Source: Micromonospora sp. KC606 (lineage in GTDB: Bacteria > Actinomycetota > Actinomycetes > Mycobacteriales > Micromonosporaceae). From it: DNA of 64,000 nt. How positions within the stretch are numbered: the first letter of the stretch is position 1; each line of letters starts with the position of its first letter. Below the pieces are notes generated by a model that saw only the letters and a program-made list of their open reading frames with translations, had not been told where the DNA came from and did not search any database. The position numbers and the translations under genes are program-made. Where the stretch lies: contig NZ_SMKN01000009.1 of NCBI RefSeq assembly GCF_004348675.1, positions 1 through 64,000 on the forward strand, given 5' to 3'. Positions 27,109 through 36,141 of the stretch are shown here, piece by piece.

Positions 27109-30100
27109 ATGACTACGGGGCACGGCTTCTCCCCTATCGGCTCCTCCCGTGCCGGCTTCGCCGCCGGGAATTCCACGGTCACGCTCCGACCGACGCGTCC
27201 CGCGCCCCCTGTTCCCGGCTTCGTCCGCGGCCGCGCGGCGTCGACCGTCGGGGCCACGCTCACCGCGCGACTGGCCGGCGCCAGTCGGTCCGATGTGGAC
27301 AACTTGCTCCTCAGCGCGCTTGTCGCCCTCCTGAGCCGCGCCTCCGGGACCACCGAGGTGTCGGTCGGCGTGGCCGACGGGGGCCAGGCGCGCTCGACCC
27401 AGCCGGTACGGGTGGTGGTCGACGCCGCCGGCACGCTCGAACAGGTGCTCCGGCTGGTCACCTCGGCGCGGGCCGCCGCGGCGGTCGCGCCGTGCCCGGA
27501 GGCGCGCGTCGTGGTCGTCGCCGACGCCCCCACGGCGGCGCTTGAGTCGCTTCTCGACGGCCAGGTGGACCGGGACCTCGCCATCGCCCTGGATGACGGG
27601 GCCAGCCCGTGGACGTTGCGGTGCGGCTTCGACGCGGAACGGTACGACGAACCGGCGGTGACCGCGTTCCTGACCGCGGTCCGTGCGGCGCTGACCGGCC
27701 TGGTCCGCACGCCCGGCCTGCCGGTCCACGACCTGAACGCGGCGATCGAGGCACCGACCGTCGAGGTGGCGGCCATCCAGACGGCCGCCACCGACGAGCG
27801 GACGACGGAGCTGGCGTCGGCCGAGCCCTCCGGGACGCCGCTGGGCGCAGTGGCACGCGTGGTGGCCGACGTGTGGGAGCAGGTCCTCGAAACGCCGGTA
27901 CGGCGCGGTGACGACAACTTCTTCGTTCTCGGTGGCGGCTCGCTGCAAGCCCTCCAGGCGCTCGGCCGGCTGCGCGACAAGTTCGCGATCGAGCTTCCGG
28001 CCGACCTCATCTTCGGCGCACCGACCGTATCGGAGGCGGCGCGGCACGTGGAGCGGGCCCGGGAGGACCGAAGCCGGCTACGCGTCGAGCCACCTCAGCC
28101 GCGCGGTGATTCGCCCGCACCGGCCTCCTTCGCGCAGGAGCGGATCTGGTTCTTCGAAAACCTACGGCCCTCCTCCGCCCTCTACCACATGCCCTGGGCG
28201 CTGGACATCGACGGTCCGGTCGCCCCCGACATCCTGGCCGCCGCCGTACGCACGGTCGTCGCCCGGCATGAGGCGCTGCGCACGTCGTTCTCGGTGCGCG
28301 ACGGCCTACCGGTGCCCGTGGTGCACGCCGCGGTCCCGGTGGAGATCGGTCACGACGACCTCAGCTTGCTGCCGGCCACCCGGCGGCGGGCCGCCGCGGA
28401 CCAGCTGCTCGCCGAACGCGCGCGGCTGCCCTTCGACCTCTCCCAGCCGCCGCTGCTACGCGCCCACCTGCTGCGGCTCACCGAACGCCGCCACATCCTC
28501 CTGCTCACCCTGCACCACCTCGTCAACGACGGCTACTCCACCGATCTGCTGCTGCGGGAGCTCAGCGCCGCGTACGAGGCGCACGCGAGCGGCCGGCCGC
28601 CGGCGCTGTCCCCGGTCAGCGTCCAGTACGGCGACGTGGCCGCCTGGCAGCGCCGGGTGCTCCGCGACGACGCGCTGGCCGACGCCCTGCGGTTCTGGCA
28701 GGACGAGCTGGCCGGCGCACCGGCCGCGCTCGCGTTGCCGACCAGCCGGCCACGTCCGGCGGAACCCAGCTTCGCCGGCGAGACGCACGCGTTCCGGTTG
28801 CCCGAGCGGCTCACCTGGGAGCTGCGCCAAACCGGTCGGGAGCACGGCACGACGCTCTTCGTGGTCCTGCTCGCCGGCTTCCACGCGTTGCTGCGCCGGT
28901 ACACCGGTCAGACCGACGTGGTCGTCGGCACGACGTCGGCCAACCGGGACCGCCTCGCGCTGGAGAACGTGCTGGGCCCGGTCTTCAACACCCTTGCGCT
29001 GCGCGCGAACCTGCCCGGCGACCCCACGTTCGAGGAGTTGCTGGCCCACATGGGCGACCGGGTGCGCGGCGCGCACGCCAACCAGGAGGTGCCGTTCGAC
29101 CTCCTGGTGGCGCGGCTCGCCCCGGAGCGCGACCCCAGCCGGTCGCCGATCTTCCAGGTGCTGTTCGAGCTGGGCGATCCACCGGGCGGGCCGGCGCCCG
29201 ACGGCCTGCGGTGGACGCCCCGTCTCGTTGACACCCGCACCGCCAAGTTGGACCTCGCGGTGACGCTGACCGACGAGGGCGACGCGCTCACCGGCCTCGT
29301 CACCCACAGCGCGGACCTGTTCGACGCCGCGTTCGCGCGCGGCCTGGTGGCGAACTTCGTCTGCCTGCTGGAAGCGGTCTGCGCCGACCCGGGCAGCCGG
29401 CTGTCCGCGCTCTCCGTCGTCTCCGCGGTGGACCGGCGGGCCATCGCGGCGGTGAACGACACGGCACACGCGTACCCTGTCGGCGCCTGCCTCCACGAGC
29501 TGGTCGAGCGCCAGGCTCGCCGGGTACCGGACCGGGTAGCGGTCCGCTGCGGGCCGGCCCAGGTCACGTTCGCCGGCCTCAACGCCCGGGCCAACCAGCT
29601 CGCCGCGCGGTTGCGCGCGCACGGCGTCGGGCCGGAGGCGCGGGTCGGGGTGTGCCTGGACCGTTCCATCGACATGGTGGTGGCCCTGCTCGCCGTCCTC
29701 AAGGCCGGTGGCGCGTACGTGCCCATCGATCCGGACTATCCGGACGAACGAAAACGGCTCATGATGTCCGCCGCAGACGCCGAGTTGCTGGTCGGGCAGC
29801 GCGTCGCAGCCGGCGGGGGGTGGCATGACGGGCCGGCCGTCTGGTTGGACTCCGGCCTCGCGGGCGAGTCCGTCGTGGACCCGCCCGGCCGGGCCCACGC
29901 CGGGAACCTCGCCTACGTCATCTTCACCTCCGGTTCCACCGGCACTCCCAAGGGGGTGCTGGTCGAACACGGCGGGTTGGTGAACTACCTGCGGTGGTGC
30001 CTGGACACGTACGTCGCCGACCGCACCGGCGGCGGCGCGGTCTTCTCCTCCTTCGCCTTCGACGCCCTGGTGCCCAGCCTGTACGCGCCGCTCATCAGCG

Positions 30101-31347
30101 GCCAGACGGTCCACCTGCTGCCGCCCGACATGACGCCCGGCGAACTCGGGGAGCAGTTGTCCGCGGGCGGGCCGTACGCGTTCGTCAAGCTCACGCCGAG
30201 CCACCTCGACCTGTTGGTCGAGCAGGTGGACGGCGACGCCGCGGCCCGACTGTGCGGCACACTCGTCGTGGGCGCCGACGCGTTCCGCGCCGCCAGCCTC
30301 GACCGCTGGCGCCGCCTCGCGCCGGACACGCCGGTCATCAACGAGTACGGCCCGACGGAGGCATCCGTCGCCAACTGCGCGTATCCGGTGCCGGGTCCGG
30401 TGTCGCAGGCACTCGTACCGATCGGCCGCCCGATCGCCAACACCACCATGTACGTCCTGGACGAGGCGATGCGGCCGCAACCGGTCAGCGTGGTGGGTGA
30501 GCTCTACATCGGCGGCGACTGCGTGGTGCGCGGGTACGCCGGACGGCCAGCCCTCACCGCGGAACGGTTCGTGCCCGACCCGTTCGGGGCGAAGCCCGGT
30601 GCCCGGCTCTACCGCACCGGCGATCTCGGCCGGCTCACCCCGGACGGGACCTTCGAGTTTCTCGGCCGCGTCGACGCCCAGGTTAAGATCGACGGATACC
30701 GGATCGAGCCGGGCGAGATCGAGGCCGCCCTCGTCGCGCATCCCGCGGTCCGGCAGGCGGTCGTGGTACCGCACACCGGCCCGGCGGAGCGCCGGTTCCT
30801 GGTGGCGTACGTCGTCGGCGAGCCGTCCGCCGGGGCGACCGAGCGGGAACTCCGCGAGTTCCTCGGTGGGCGGCTGCCGGAACACCTGGTGCCCGCCCGC
30901 GTCGTCGGCGTACCGGCCATCCCGCTCAACGCCAATGGAAAGCTGGACCGCACGGCGCTCCCGGCGCCGTCCGAGGTCCCGGCCGGAGCGCCGCCGGCGG
31001 CCGGTCCCGCGGACCCGCTGCAACAGTGCCTGATCGTGCTCTGGGCGGAGCTGCTCGGGCACCCCGCGGAGAACATCGGCGTGGTCGACGACTTCTTCAC
31101 TCTCGGCGGGCGTTCCCTCGACGTGATCCGCCTCATCTCGCGGATCCGGGAGACGCTCGGCGTCCGCCTGTCGCCGGTGCAGGTTTTCCGGGAGCCGACC
31201 GTCGCCGCCATGGCCAAGGCGGTGGTGCGGCACGAGAGCCGGCCCGGCCGGTCCGACCAGATCGCGCGGGCGGTGCTGCGGCTGCGCGCCATGAGCCCCG
31301 CCGAGCGGCGGCGCCTGCTGCCCGCCGGCGTGCGAGAGGAGGACTGA
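27109..31347 (+). CDS. Nonribosomal peptide synthetase, half-C-PCP-C-A-PCP
   Basis: 1412 aa. Residues 30-230 resemble only the C-terminal lobe of a condensation domain; the lobe with HHxxxDG is absent. PCP1 follows (about 245-315, LGGGSLQ at 277) without an adenylation domain of its own. Then a full C domain (340-785, HHLVNDG near 469), A domain (810-1290, FTSGSTG near 939, core A10 NGKLD) and PCP2 (1310-1385, LGGRSL). The A-domain code reads DAPKVGEVAK by hand, a sister of the second A domain of NRPS-1 (both with Pro at position 239, Lys 278, Gly-Glu-Val), so both may activate the same kind of unusual or Asn-like residue. No thioesterase domain. Its stop overlaps the next gene in TGATG. Confidence 0.92.
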   Translation: MTTGHGFSPIGSSRAGFAAGNSTVTLRPTRPAPPVPGFVRGRAASTVGATLTARLAGASRSDVDNLLLSALVALLSRASGTTEVSVGVADGGQARSTQPVRVVVDAAGTLEQVLRLVTSARAAAAVAPCPEARVVVVADAPTAALESLLDGQVDRDLAIALDDGASPWTLRCGFDAERYDEPAVTAFLTAVRAALTGLVRTPGLPVHDLNAAIEAPTVEVAAIQTAATDERTTELASAEPSGTPLGAVARVVADVWEQVLETPVRRGDDNFFVLGGGSLQALQALGRLRDKFAIELPADLIFGAPTVSEAARHVERAREDRSRLRVEPPQPRGDSPAPASFAQERIWFFENLRPSSALYHMPWALDIDGPVAPDILAAAVRTVVARHEALRTSFSVRDGLPVPVVHAAVPVEIGHDDLSLLPATRRRAAADQLLAERARLPFDLSQPPLLRAHLLRLTERRHILLLTLHHLVNDGYSTDLLLRELSAAYEAHASGRPPALSPVSVQYGDVAAWQRRVLRDDALADALRFWQDELAGAPAALALPTSRPRPAEPSFAGETHAFRLPERLTWELRQTGREHGTTLFVVLLAGFHALLRRYTGQTDVVVGTTSANRDRLALENVLGPVFNTLALRANLPGDPTFEELLAHMGDRVRGAHANQEVPFDLLVARLAPERDPSRSPIFQVLFELGDPPGGPAPDGLRWTPRLVDTRTAKLDLAVTLTDEGDALTGLVTHSADLFDAAFARGLVANFVCLLEAVCADPGSRLSALSVVSAVDRRAIAAVNDTAHAYPVGACLHELVERQARRVPDRVAVRCGPAQVTFAGLNARANQLAARLRAHGVGPEARVGVCLDRSIDMVVALLAVLKAGGAYVPIDPDYPDERKRLMMSAADAELLVGQRVAAGGGWHDGPAVWLDSGLAGESVVDPPGRAHAGNLAYVIFTSGSTGTPKGVLVEHGGLVNYLRWCLDTYVADRTGGGAVFSSFAFDALVPSLYAPLISGQTVHLLPPDMTPGELGEQLSAGGPYAFVKLTPSHLDLLVEQVDGDAAARLCGTLVVGADAFRAASLDRWRRLAPDTPVINEYGPTEASVANCAYPVPGPVSQALVPIGRPIANTTMYVLDEAMRPQPVSVVGELYIGGDCVVRGYAGRPALTAERFVPDPFGAKPGARLYRTGDLGRLTPDGTFEFLGRVDAQVKIDGYRIEPGEIEAALVAHPAVRQAVVVPHTGPAERRFLVAYVVGEPSAGATERELREFLGGRLPEHLVPARVVGVPAIPLNANGKLDRTALPAPSEVPAGAPPAAGPADPLQQCLIVLWAELLGHPAENIGVVDDFFTLGGRSLDVIRLISRIRETLGVRLSPVQVFREPTVAAMAKAVVRHESRPGRSDQIARAVLRLRAMSPAERRRLLPAGVREED

Positions 31348-32678
31348 TGCGTACGGTGGCGGTGGAGTACCGGGGTGCGCGGGGCGGCACGGGGCCGAGC
31401 ACCTGGGCGCAGCGCGAGCATTGGGCGACGCTGTTGGCCAACCGCCCCCACGACGCCCGGTTCAACATCGGGCTGCTCCAGCCGGTACCCGCGACCGCGT
31501 CGCTGAACGCCGTGCTGATGGCCGTTCGGCGGCTGGTCGAGCGGCACGAGACTCTGCGAACGACGTTCGAGGACGGCGCGGACGGCGCGCCCACGCAGAT
31601 GGTGCACGCGGGGGGCGAGCTGGCGGTGGCGGTGGTCGAGGCGCCGGGGCCCGCCGAGCCGGACGCGCGCCGGCTCGTGGCCGAACTCGCCGCCGCGAGG
31701 TTCGAGCCGACGACCGAGCTGCCGGTACGGTTCGCCGTGGTGGTTCATGCCGGCCGGCCCGCCTGGCTGGGTACGGTGATCTCGCACCTGGCCGCCGACG
31801 CCGCGGCCGTCGACCTGCTCGAACGCGACCTGGGCGACCTGCTGGCCGACCCGGACGCGCCCGGCCCGGCGCAGGGCCGAGCCAGCCGGCCCTCGTGGCA
31901 GCCGCTGGATCAGTCCGCGTACGAGCAGTCCGAAGCCGGCCAGGCGGTGTTACGCCGCTCGTTGACAGCGTGGCGGGACGGACTGACCAAAGCACCGGCC
32001 CTCGTCACCGAGCCGACGGCCTCCGATGAGGAGCCGCGGTACCCCGCCACGATCCTGCGGGCCGCCGGGCTGGGCGAGGCCGCGAGCGGGCTCGCCGCGA
32101 CGCTCGGGGTGGGCGTCTCGGCGGTCTTCATCGGCGCCACGGCCGCCGCGCTGTCGGCGGCGGCCGTGACGACGGAGTGCTCCCTGGTCGTGACCTGCGC
32201 GAACCGCATGACGCAGCGCACCGCGCGATACGTCGGCACCATCGCCCAGCAGGGCCTGCTGCGCGTGGACACCGCCAGCCCCTCCCTCTACGCGGTGGTT
32301 CGGAACACCTGGGCGGGACTCTTGCGGATCTACGAGAGCAGCCGGTACGACCCGGTGGCGCTGCGTGCGGTGCGCCGCGAGCTGACCGGCAGATCCAACG
32401 GGGACCACTACGTCAACTTCGTCGAGGAGCGGACCCCGCTGCGCCCGCGTGACGCCTTTGCCGCGCTCACCCCCGGCTGCTACGAGGTGACGGCCGGCAC
32501 GCCGGTGCCCTCGACGTTCCTTGACTTCGGCCTGACGCTGCTGACCGACTCGGTCGACGCGTCGGTGCGGATGTTCGCCGACCGCCGCCGGATCCCGCCG
32601 GCGCGGGTTGAAGTGCTGCTCTCAGGCGTACGGGAGCTGCTCGACCGGGCAGCGCACGGCGACGTGGCCTGGCGGTGA
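31347..32678 (+). CDS. Stand-alone condensation-domain protein with degenerate HHxxxDG
   Basis: 443 aa, start coupled to NRPS-2 (TGATG) with GAGAGGAGGA as ribosome site. Fold features of NRPS C domains: TWAQREHWATLL start, VERHETLRTTF, and a second lobe ending VLLSGVRELLDRA. The catalytic motif is changed to SHLAADA: the second His and the Asp remain, the first His and the Gly do not. It could be a trans-acting condensation, cyclisation or release enzyme, or a partner of the carrier protein that lacks an A domain; loss of activity is also possible. A structural helper role cannot be excluded. Confidence 0.8.
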   Translation: MRTVAVEYRGARGGTGPSTWAQREHWATLLANRPHDARFNIGLLQPVPATASLNAVLMAVRRLVERHETLRTTFEDGADGAPTQMVHAGGELAVAVVEAPGPAEPDARRLVAELAAARFEPTTELPVRFAVVVHAGRPAWLGTVISHLAADAAAVDLLERDLGDLLADPDAPGPAQGRASRPSWQPLDQSAYEQSEAGQAVLRRSLTAWRDGLTKAPALVTEPTASDEEPRYPATILRAAGLGEAASGLAATLGVGVSAVFIGATAAALSAAAVTTECSLVVTCANRMTQRTARYVGTIAQQGLLRVDTASPSLYAVVRNTWAGLLRIYESSRYDPVALRAVRRELTGRSNGDHYVNFVEERTPLRPRDAFAALTPGCYEVTAGTPVPSTFLDFGLTLLTDSVDASVRMFADRRRIPPARVEVLLSGVRELLDRAAHGDVAWR

Positions 32679-32692
32679 CCCGGGCCGAGCGC

Positions 32693-32722
32693 CGCGACGA
32701 GTAACACGTCCGGCACGTCGCG
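32693..32722. terminator. Dyad between convergent NRPS-2/C operon and arsR
   Basis: CGCGACG (32693-32699) and CGTCGCG (32716-32722) form a 7-bp stem with a 16-nt loop in the 92-bp gap between two converging genes. Position favours a terminator, but the loop is long. Confidence 0.3.
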
Positions 32723-32770
32723 CCCACACCGTGAGGAACGCCTGGGCCGTGGCGTGGTGCCCCCCGGCCG

Positions 32771-33391
32771 CTACGTCCGGCCCATCACTGGTTTGTCGAC
32801 GAACGGGAACGCGTGCGCGAACAGGAAGACCTCGGCCCGGCCCGGAGCGCCGTCGCCACCACGACTTTCGGTCCGCGTCGCGCGTGAGTGCTCCGACCAC
32901 TTCTTCAGCACCTCGTCGAGTTCGGCGCCGAGCCGGCGCAGCTCCTCGGCGTCGAGGTACAGGACTGTGTCGGTGCTGTACGCCGCGCCGGCCCACTCGG
33001 AACCCCACTGGCCGGTGCCGTGGTCCTGCCACTCCCGCAGCCGCTCGACGTGCCGGGCGGTGAGCACGGCGTGCGCCGCCGCCATCGCCTCACGCGCGGC
33101 CGGGCTGTCCGGGAAATCGGCGGCGGACCAGCGCACCCCGCCCGGAATCGCGCGCCACCATCGCTCCCGGCCGTCCTGCCCCAGATCGGGAGCCTCCTCG
33201 ATGTAGCCGTAGCGGGCCAGCTGCCGCAGGTGATAGCTGAGCGAGCCGGGCGCGGCCGGCACCACCTGGGAGAGCTGGGTCGCCGTCGCGGGCCCCATAG
33301 TGGCGAGCGCCTCGTATAACTGCAGCCGCGCCGGGTGCGCGATGGCCCGAAGCGTCTGCATATCAGTGATCTTCTTCGTTTCCTGAGCCAC
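32771..33391 (-). CDS. ArsR-type winged-helix regulator
   Basis: 206 aa, GTG start. Residues 10-85 form a winged helix typical of ArsR/HTH_20: LRAIAHPARLQLYEAL, ATATQLSQVVPAAPGSLSYHLRQLARYGYIEEA. The C-terminal half (about 100-206) is a helical extension with EWQDHGTGQW and LYLDAEELRRLGAELDEVL, likely dimerisation or effector binding; no metal-binding Cys pair (CxC) is present, so metal sensing is unlikely. It is divergent from the radical SAM gene, and three small dyads in the shared promoter are plausible operators. Probably local regulator of the radical SAM gene and itself. Confidence 0.87.
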   Translation of the reverse strand: MAQETKKITDMQTLRAIAHPARLQLYEALATMGPATATQLSQVVPAAPGSLSYHLRQLARYGYIEEAPDLGQDGRERWWRAIPGGVRWSAADFPDSPAAREAMAAAHAVLTARHVERLREWQDHGTGQWGSEWAGAAYSTDTVLYLDAEELRRLGAELDEVLKKWSEHSRATRTESRGGDGAPGRAEVFLFAHAFPFVDKPVMGRT

Positions 33392-33423
33392 GCACCCACC
33401 CTAGTAACACAAGATAATTTGCT

Positions 33424-33475
33424 CAATAGCCCTATTGCAAACGTCGTTGCACATACATTGATCAACACGTATAGT
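33424..33475 (+). promoter_or_regulatory. Promoter and dyads between arsR and the radical SAM gene
   Basis: TTGCAC (33447-33452), 17 bp, TATAGT (33470-33475) reads as a good plus-strand promoter in a conspicuously AT-rich stretch. Overlapping dyads: CAATAG-CC-CTATTG (33424-33437), TGCAA-N6-TTGCA (33436-33451, arms overlapping the -35), and TTGATCAA (33458-33465) inside the spacer. A dimeric ArsR protein binding here would block the promoter. Confidence 0.55.
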
Positions 33476-33554
33476 TTGGAACGATTCAACTCACCCCCGC
33501 TCGCCGCCCGCCCGCCCACCTGCAGGCACCATCGCGACGCCCGGAGGATCCTTG

Positions 33555-34904
33555 ATGACCTCTGCTCCCGCTCCGCTGCCCCTCGGCCCGACAACCCAGC
33601 GCCAAGCCCCGCCCCGCTTCTCCGCCCGCCCGGCGGGGGAGGCCACTCTGACGCGACAGCCGGCACCCCCGCCCGGCACCGAGGTGCGGCTGCTGCGGGG
33701 CCGAGACTCGTGGTGGGCGGTGCACGGCAACCGGGTGGCCCGTCTTCCGCTCGCCGCCGTCCACGGCGAGGGTCCCGCGCCCACCCTGACGCCGCAGGCC
33801 CGAGCCGCGCTCGCCGAAGGGCGGTTCTTCGCGTCACCGAACGCCGACACCTACGCGGTCACCGTGCTCACCGCCACCGCGTGCAACCTCGGCTGCTCGT
33901 ACTGCTTCCAGAACACGGCGCTCCCGCCGCCCGGCAGCAGCGCACCGCCGCGCATCCGCGCCGCGACGCTCACGTCCGACCTGATCGCCCGGACCACCGC
34001 ATTCGTTCAACGGCAGATGTCCCGTTTCGGGCAGGGCCAGGCCAGCCTGCTGCTGTTCGGAGGCGAACCCCTGCTCAATCCCGTGGGCGCGGTCCGCATC
34101 CTGCGGGCGTTGCAGCCGCTCAACCTCGTCGACGCCGACATCGTGACGAACGGCGTGCTACTCACCCCGCGGCTGGCCGGGCAGCTCACCGCGGCGGGGC
34201 TGCGCCGGATGCAGATCACCTTCGACGGCGCCCGCCCCGACCACGACCGGATCCGCGTCACGCGCGACGGCCGGGCCACGTACGACAAGATTCTGCGTAA
34301 CGTGGCCGACGCCGTCCGCAGGACGGACCTGTCGTGGACCTTCCGGGTCAACGTCTCGCACCGCAACATCGGCGACCTCGACCGGCTGATCGAAGATTTG
34401 GCCAGCGTCACCGTGCCGGGGCGGACCAGCCTGCACCTCAGCCTGGTGGACGACGTGGGGCTCGGCTACGACAACGCGGTCGGATACACGCCCGGGCTCG
34501 CCGACCGGTTCATCGCCCTACACGCGCGGGCGATCGAGTACGGGATGACCATTCCGGTTTCCAAGCCGCTGACCGCCTGCCCGTACTGCTCGACGTTCGG
34601 CGGGGACGGCGGCGCCGTGATCAACGCCGACGGCCACCTCTACAGCTGCTGGGAGACCGCCGGCCGCGAAGGCTGGTCGGTCGGCGACGTCACCGATGGA
34701 TACCTGCCCGCCGAAACCATCCGGTCCCGCTGGGTACCGTGTGACTACGACATCCTGCCGCACGGTAGCGACGAGCAGGCCCGGGAGTTCTTCGACCGGG
34801 TCGACGCCACGGCGTTGGACGGCATGTACGCGGCCGGTCGGCTAGCGGCCCCCGCACCCGGGCGCGCCCCCGCCGTCGAGCCGCGCTCCGCGCACCGACC
34901 GTAG
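33555..34904 (+). CDS. Radical SAM protein with SPASM-like C-terminal cysteines
   Basis: 449 aa from ATG 33555 (GGAGG 7 bp upstream; a TTG sits just before). The N-terminal 90 residues are Pro/Ala-rich, then a short peptide-binding-like region (TEVRLLRGRDSWWAVHG). The radical SAM core starts with TATACNLGCSYCFQN, where CxxxCxxC binds the SAM-ligated [4Fe-4S] cluster; LLLFGGEPLL, IVTNGVLLT and MQITFDGA are the following family motifs. The C-terminal TACPYCSTFGGDGGAVINAD and LYSCWETAG, plus VPCDYD, give further Cys as in SPASM/twitch maturases, which mostly modify ribosomal peptides. No precursor peptide is adjacent; a 42-codon gene lies 1.3 kb away. Its end overlaps the converging exporter gene by 63 bp. 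Confidence 0.88.
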   Translation: MTSAPAPLPLGPTTQRQAPPRFSARPAGEATLTRQPAPPPGTEVRLLRGRDSWWAVHGNRVARLPLAAVHGEGPAPTLTPQARAALAEGRFFASPNADTYAVTVLTATACNLGCSYCFQNTALPPPGSSAPPRIRAATLTSDLIARTTAFVQRQMSRFGQGQASLLLFGGEPLLNPVGAVRILRALQPLNLVDADIVTNGVLLTPRLAGQLTAAGLRRMQITFDGARPDHDRIRVTRDGRATYDKILRNVADAVRRTDLSWTFRVNVSHRNIGDLDRLIEDLASVTVPGRTSLHLSLVDDVGLGYDNAVGYTPGLADRFIALHARAIEYGMTIPVSKPLTACPYCSTFGGDGGAVINADGHLYSCWETAGREGWSVGDVTDGYLPAETIRSRWVPCDYDILPHGSDEQAREFFDRVDATALDGMYAAGRLAAPAPGRAPAVEPRSAHRP

Positions 34905-36140
34905 GGTGAGCGCGACCGCCACGGTGACGGCCTCCGCCGCACCGCACACCACGAAGGCGCCGGCCAGCCCGACGGCGACGGCGAGCGCGCCAAAGAGGAG
35001 GTACGCGACGGGGGCGAGGCCGAGGGCCGAGAAGGCTGCCAGCGCCATCATCCGGCCCTGGTACTCGGGTCTCGTCCGGGCCTGAACCAGACCGATGAGC
35101 AACGCGCTCGCCGATCCAGAGCAGACACCGAGCAGGACCGCCACCACCACGGCCGCCGGCAGGCTGGAAAACCGCGGCAGCAGGGCCGTGCAGAGGCTGC
35201 CCGCGCCAACGGACAGCACTCCGGCCGCGCCCACGGCAGCCGGACGGCACACGGACAGCGCAAGCGCGCCACCGGCCGCTCCGGCCGCGAAACCGGCGAC
35301 CAGCCAGCCGAGGCCGGGCGGTCCCCACCCGCGGTGGGCGGCCAGCATCGCGAGGCCGACGTTCAGGGGGCCGGCCAGCGTAAGGTTCAGGACCGCGACC
35401 ACGACCAGGGTGGGCCCGACGACCGGTTCCGCCGCCGCGTAGCGAAGGCCGCGCCGCAGCAGCCGGAAGACCCCGTCGGGCGGCCCGTCGGCCCCGGGGG
35501 CGGACGCGGCTGCGACCGCCATCCGGGCTCGCAGGCTGCGCAGGACCAGCACCGCGACGGCGAAGAGGACGGCGTTCACCGCCGCGGCCAGGCTCAGCCC
35601 GCCCAAGGCGACGATGAAGCCGCCGCAGGGCGCGCCGACCACGCCCATGGCGCGCTCGAGCGTCTGCACCGTGCCGAGCCGCGCCGGCAGGTCGCCGGGC
35701 GCCACGAGCCGGGGCGGCAGCGCGGAGGCGGCCGGCAGGTGCGCCGCGTCGAGCACGCCGACCAGCAGTGCCGCGACCAGCAGCAGCCAGCCGTTCTCGC
35801 CGGCGGCCAGGACGCCCGCCGCGAGCCCGGCCATGACCACGGTGCGCAGCGTCTGGCTCATCACCACCACGCGGAGCACACCGTACCGGTCGGCGACCGC
35901 ACCGCCGAACAGGACGAGGATCGTGCGCGGCAGCGTGGCGACCGCCAGCACCGCGGAGGCCCGCAGGGGATCGTCAAACCGGCTGGCCGCCCAGCCCAGA
36001 GCGACGAACCAGATCTGACCGCCGAGCAGGGAGAACCCGAATCCGACCAAATAGGTGGCGAAAGGATGGCCACGATCCGCCGGGCGCCGATCCGGCGGTC
36101 TCCGCACCTCGATCGACGCCACACTCTCACTGTAATGCAC
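34842..36140 (-). CDS. MFS exporter (second of the cluster)
   Basis: 432 aa from GTG 36140; GTG 36122 is an alternative start. Around 12 hydrophobic segments, first at residues 27-50 (FATYLVGFGFSLLGGQIWFV), with MFS motif VADRYGVLRVV after TM2 and EYQGRMMALAAFSALG in the second half. Little sequence likeness to the first exporter beyond the fold. The GC-rich C-terminus (GGGAPGCGGR) lies in the 63-bp convergent overlap with the radical SAM gene, so both mRNAs are complementary at their ends. Probable drug or peptide exporter. Confidence 0.88.
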   Translation of the reverse strand: MHYSESVASIEVRRPPDRRPADRGHPFATYLVGFGFSLLGGQIWFVALGWAASRFDDPLRASAVLAVATLPRTILVLFGGAVADRYGVLRVVVMSQTLRTVVMAGLAAGVLAAGENGWLLLVAALLVGVLDAAHLPAASALPPRLVAPGDLPARLGTVQTLERAMGVVGAPCGGFIVALGGLSLAAAVNAVLFAVAVLVLRSLRARMAVAAASAPGADGPPDGVFRLLRRGLRYAAAEPVVGPTLVVVAVLNLTLAGPLNVGLAMLAAHRGWGPPGLGWLVAGFAAGAAGGALALSVCRPAAVGAAGVLSVGAGSLCTALLPRFSSLPAAVVVAVLLGVCSGSASALLIGLVQARTRPEYQGRMMALAAFSALGLAPVAYLLFGALAVAVGLAGAFVVCGAAEAVTVAVALTLRSVRGARLDGGGAPGCGGR

Positions 36141-36141
36141 A

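Noticed and set aside
28456-31233. A long minus-strand open frame opposite NRPS-2 (also similar frames at 12040-13215, 21149-23338 and 47712-50909)
   Set aside because: Codon-position bias belongs to the annotated strand, and the translations are low-complexity.
33555-34904. Naming the radical SAM enzyme a PQQ, mycofactocin or sactipeptide maturase
   Set aside because: No matching precursor or partner genes are adjacent, and the C-terminal Cys pattern alone does not decide.
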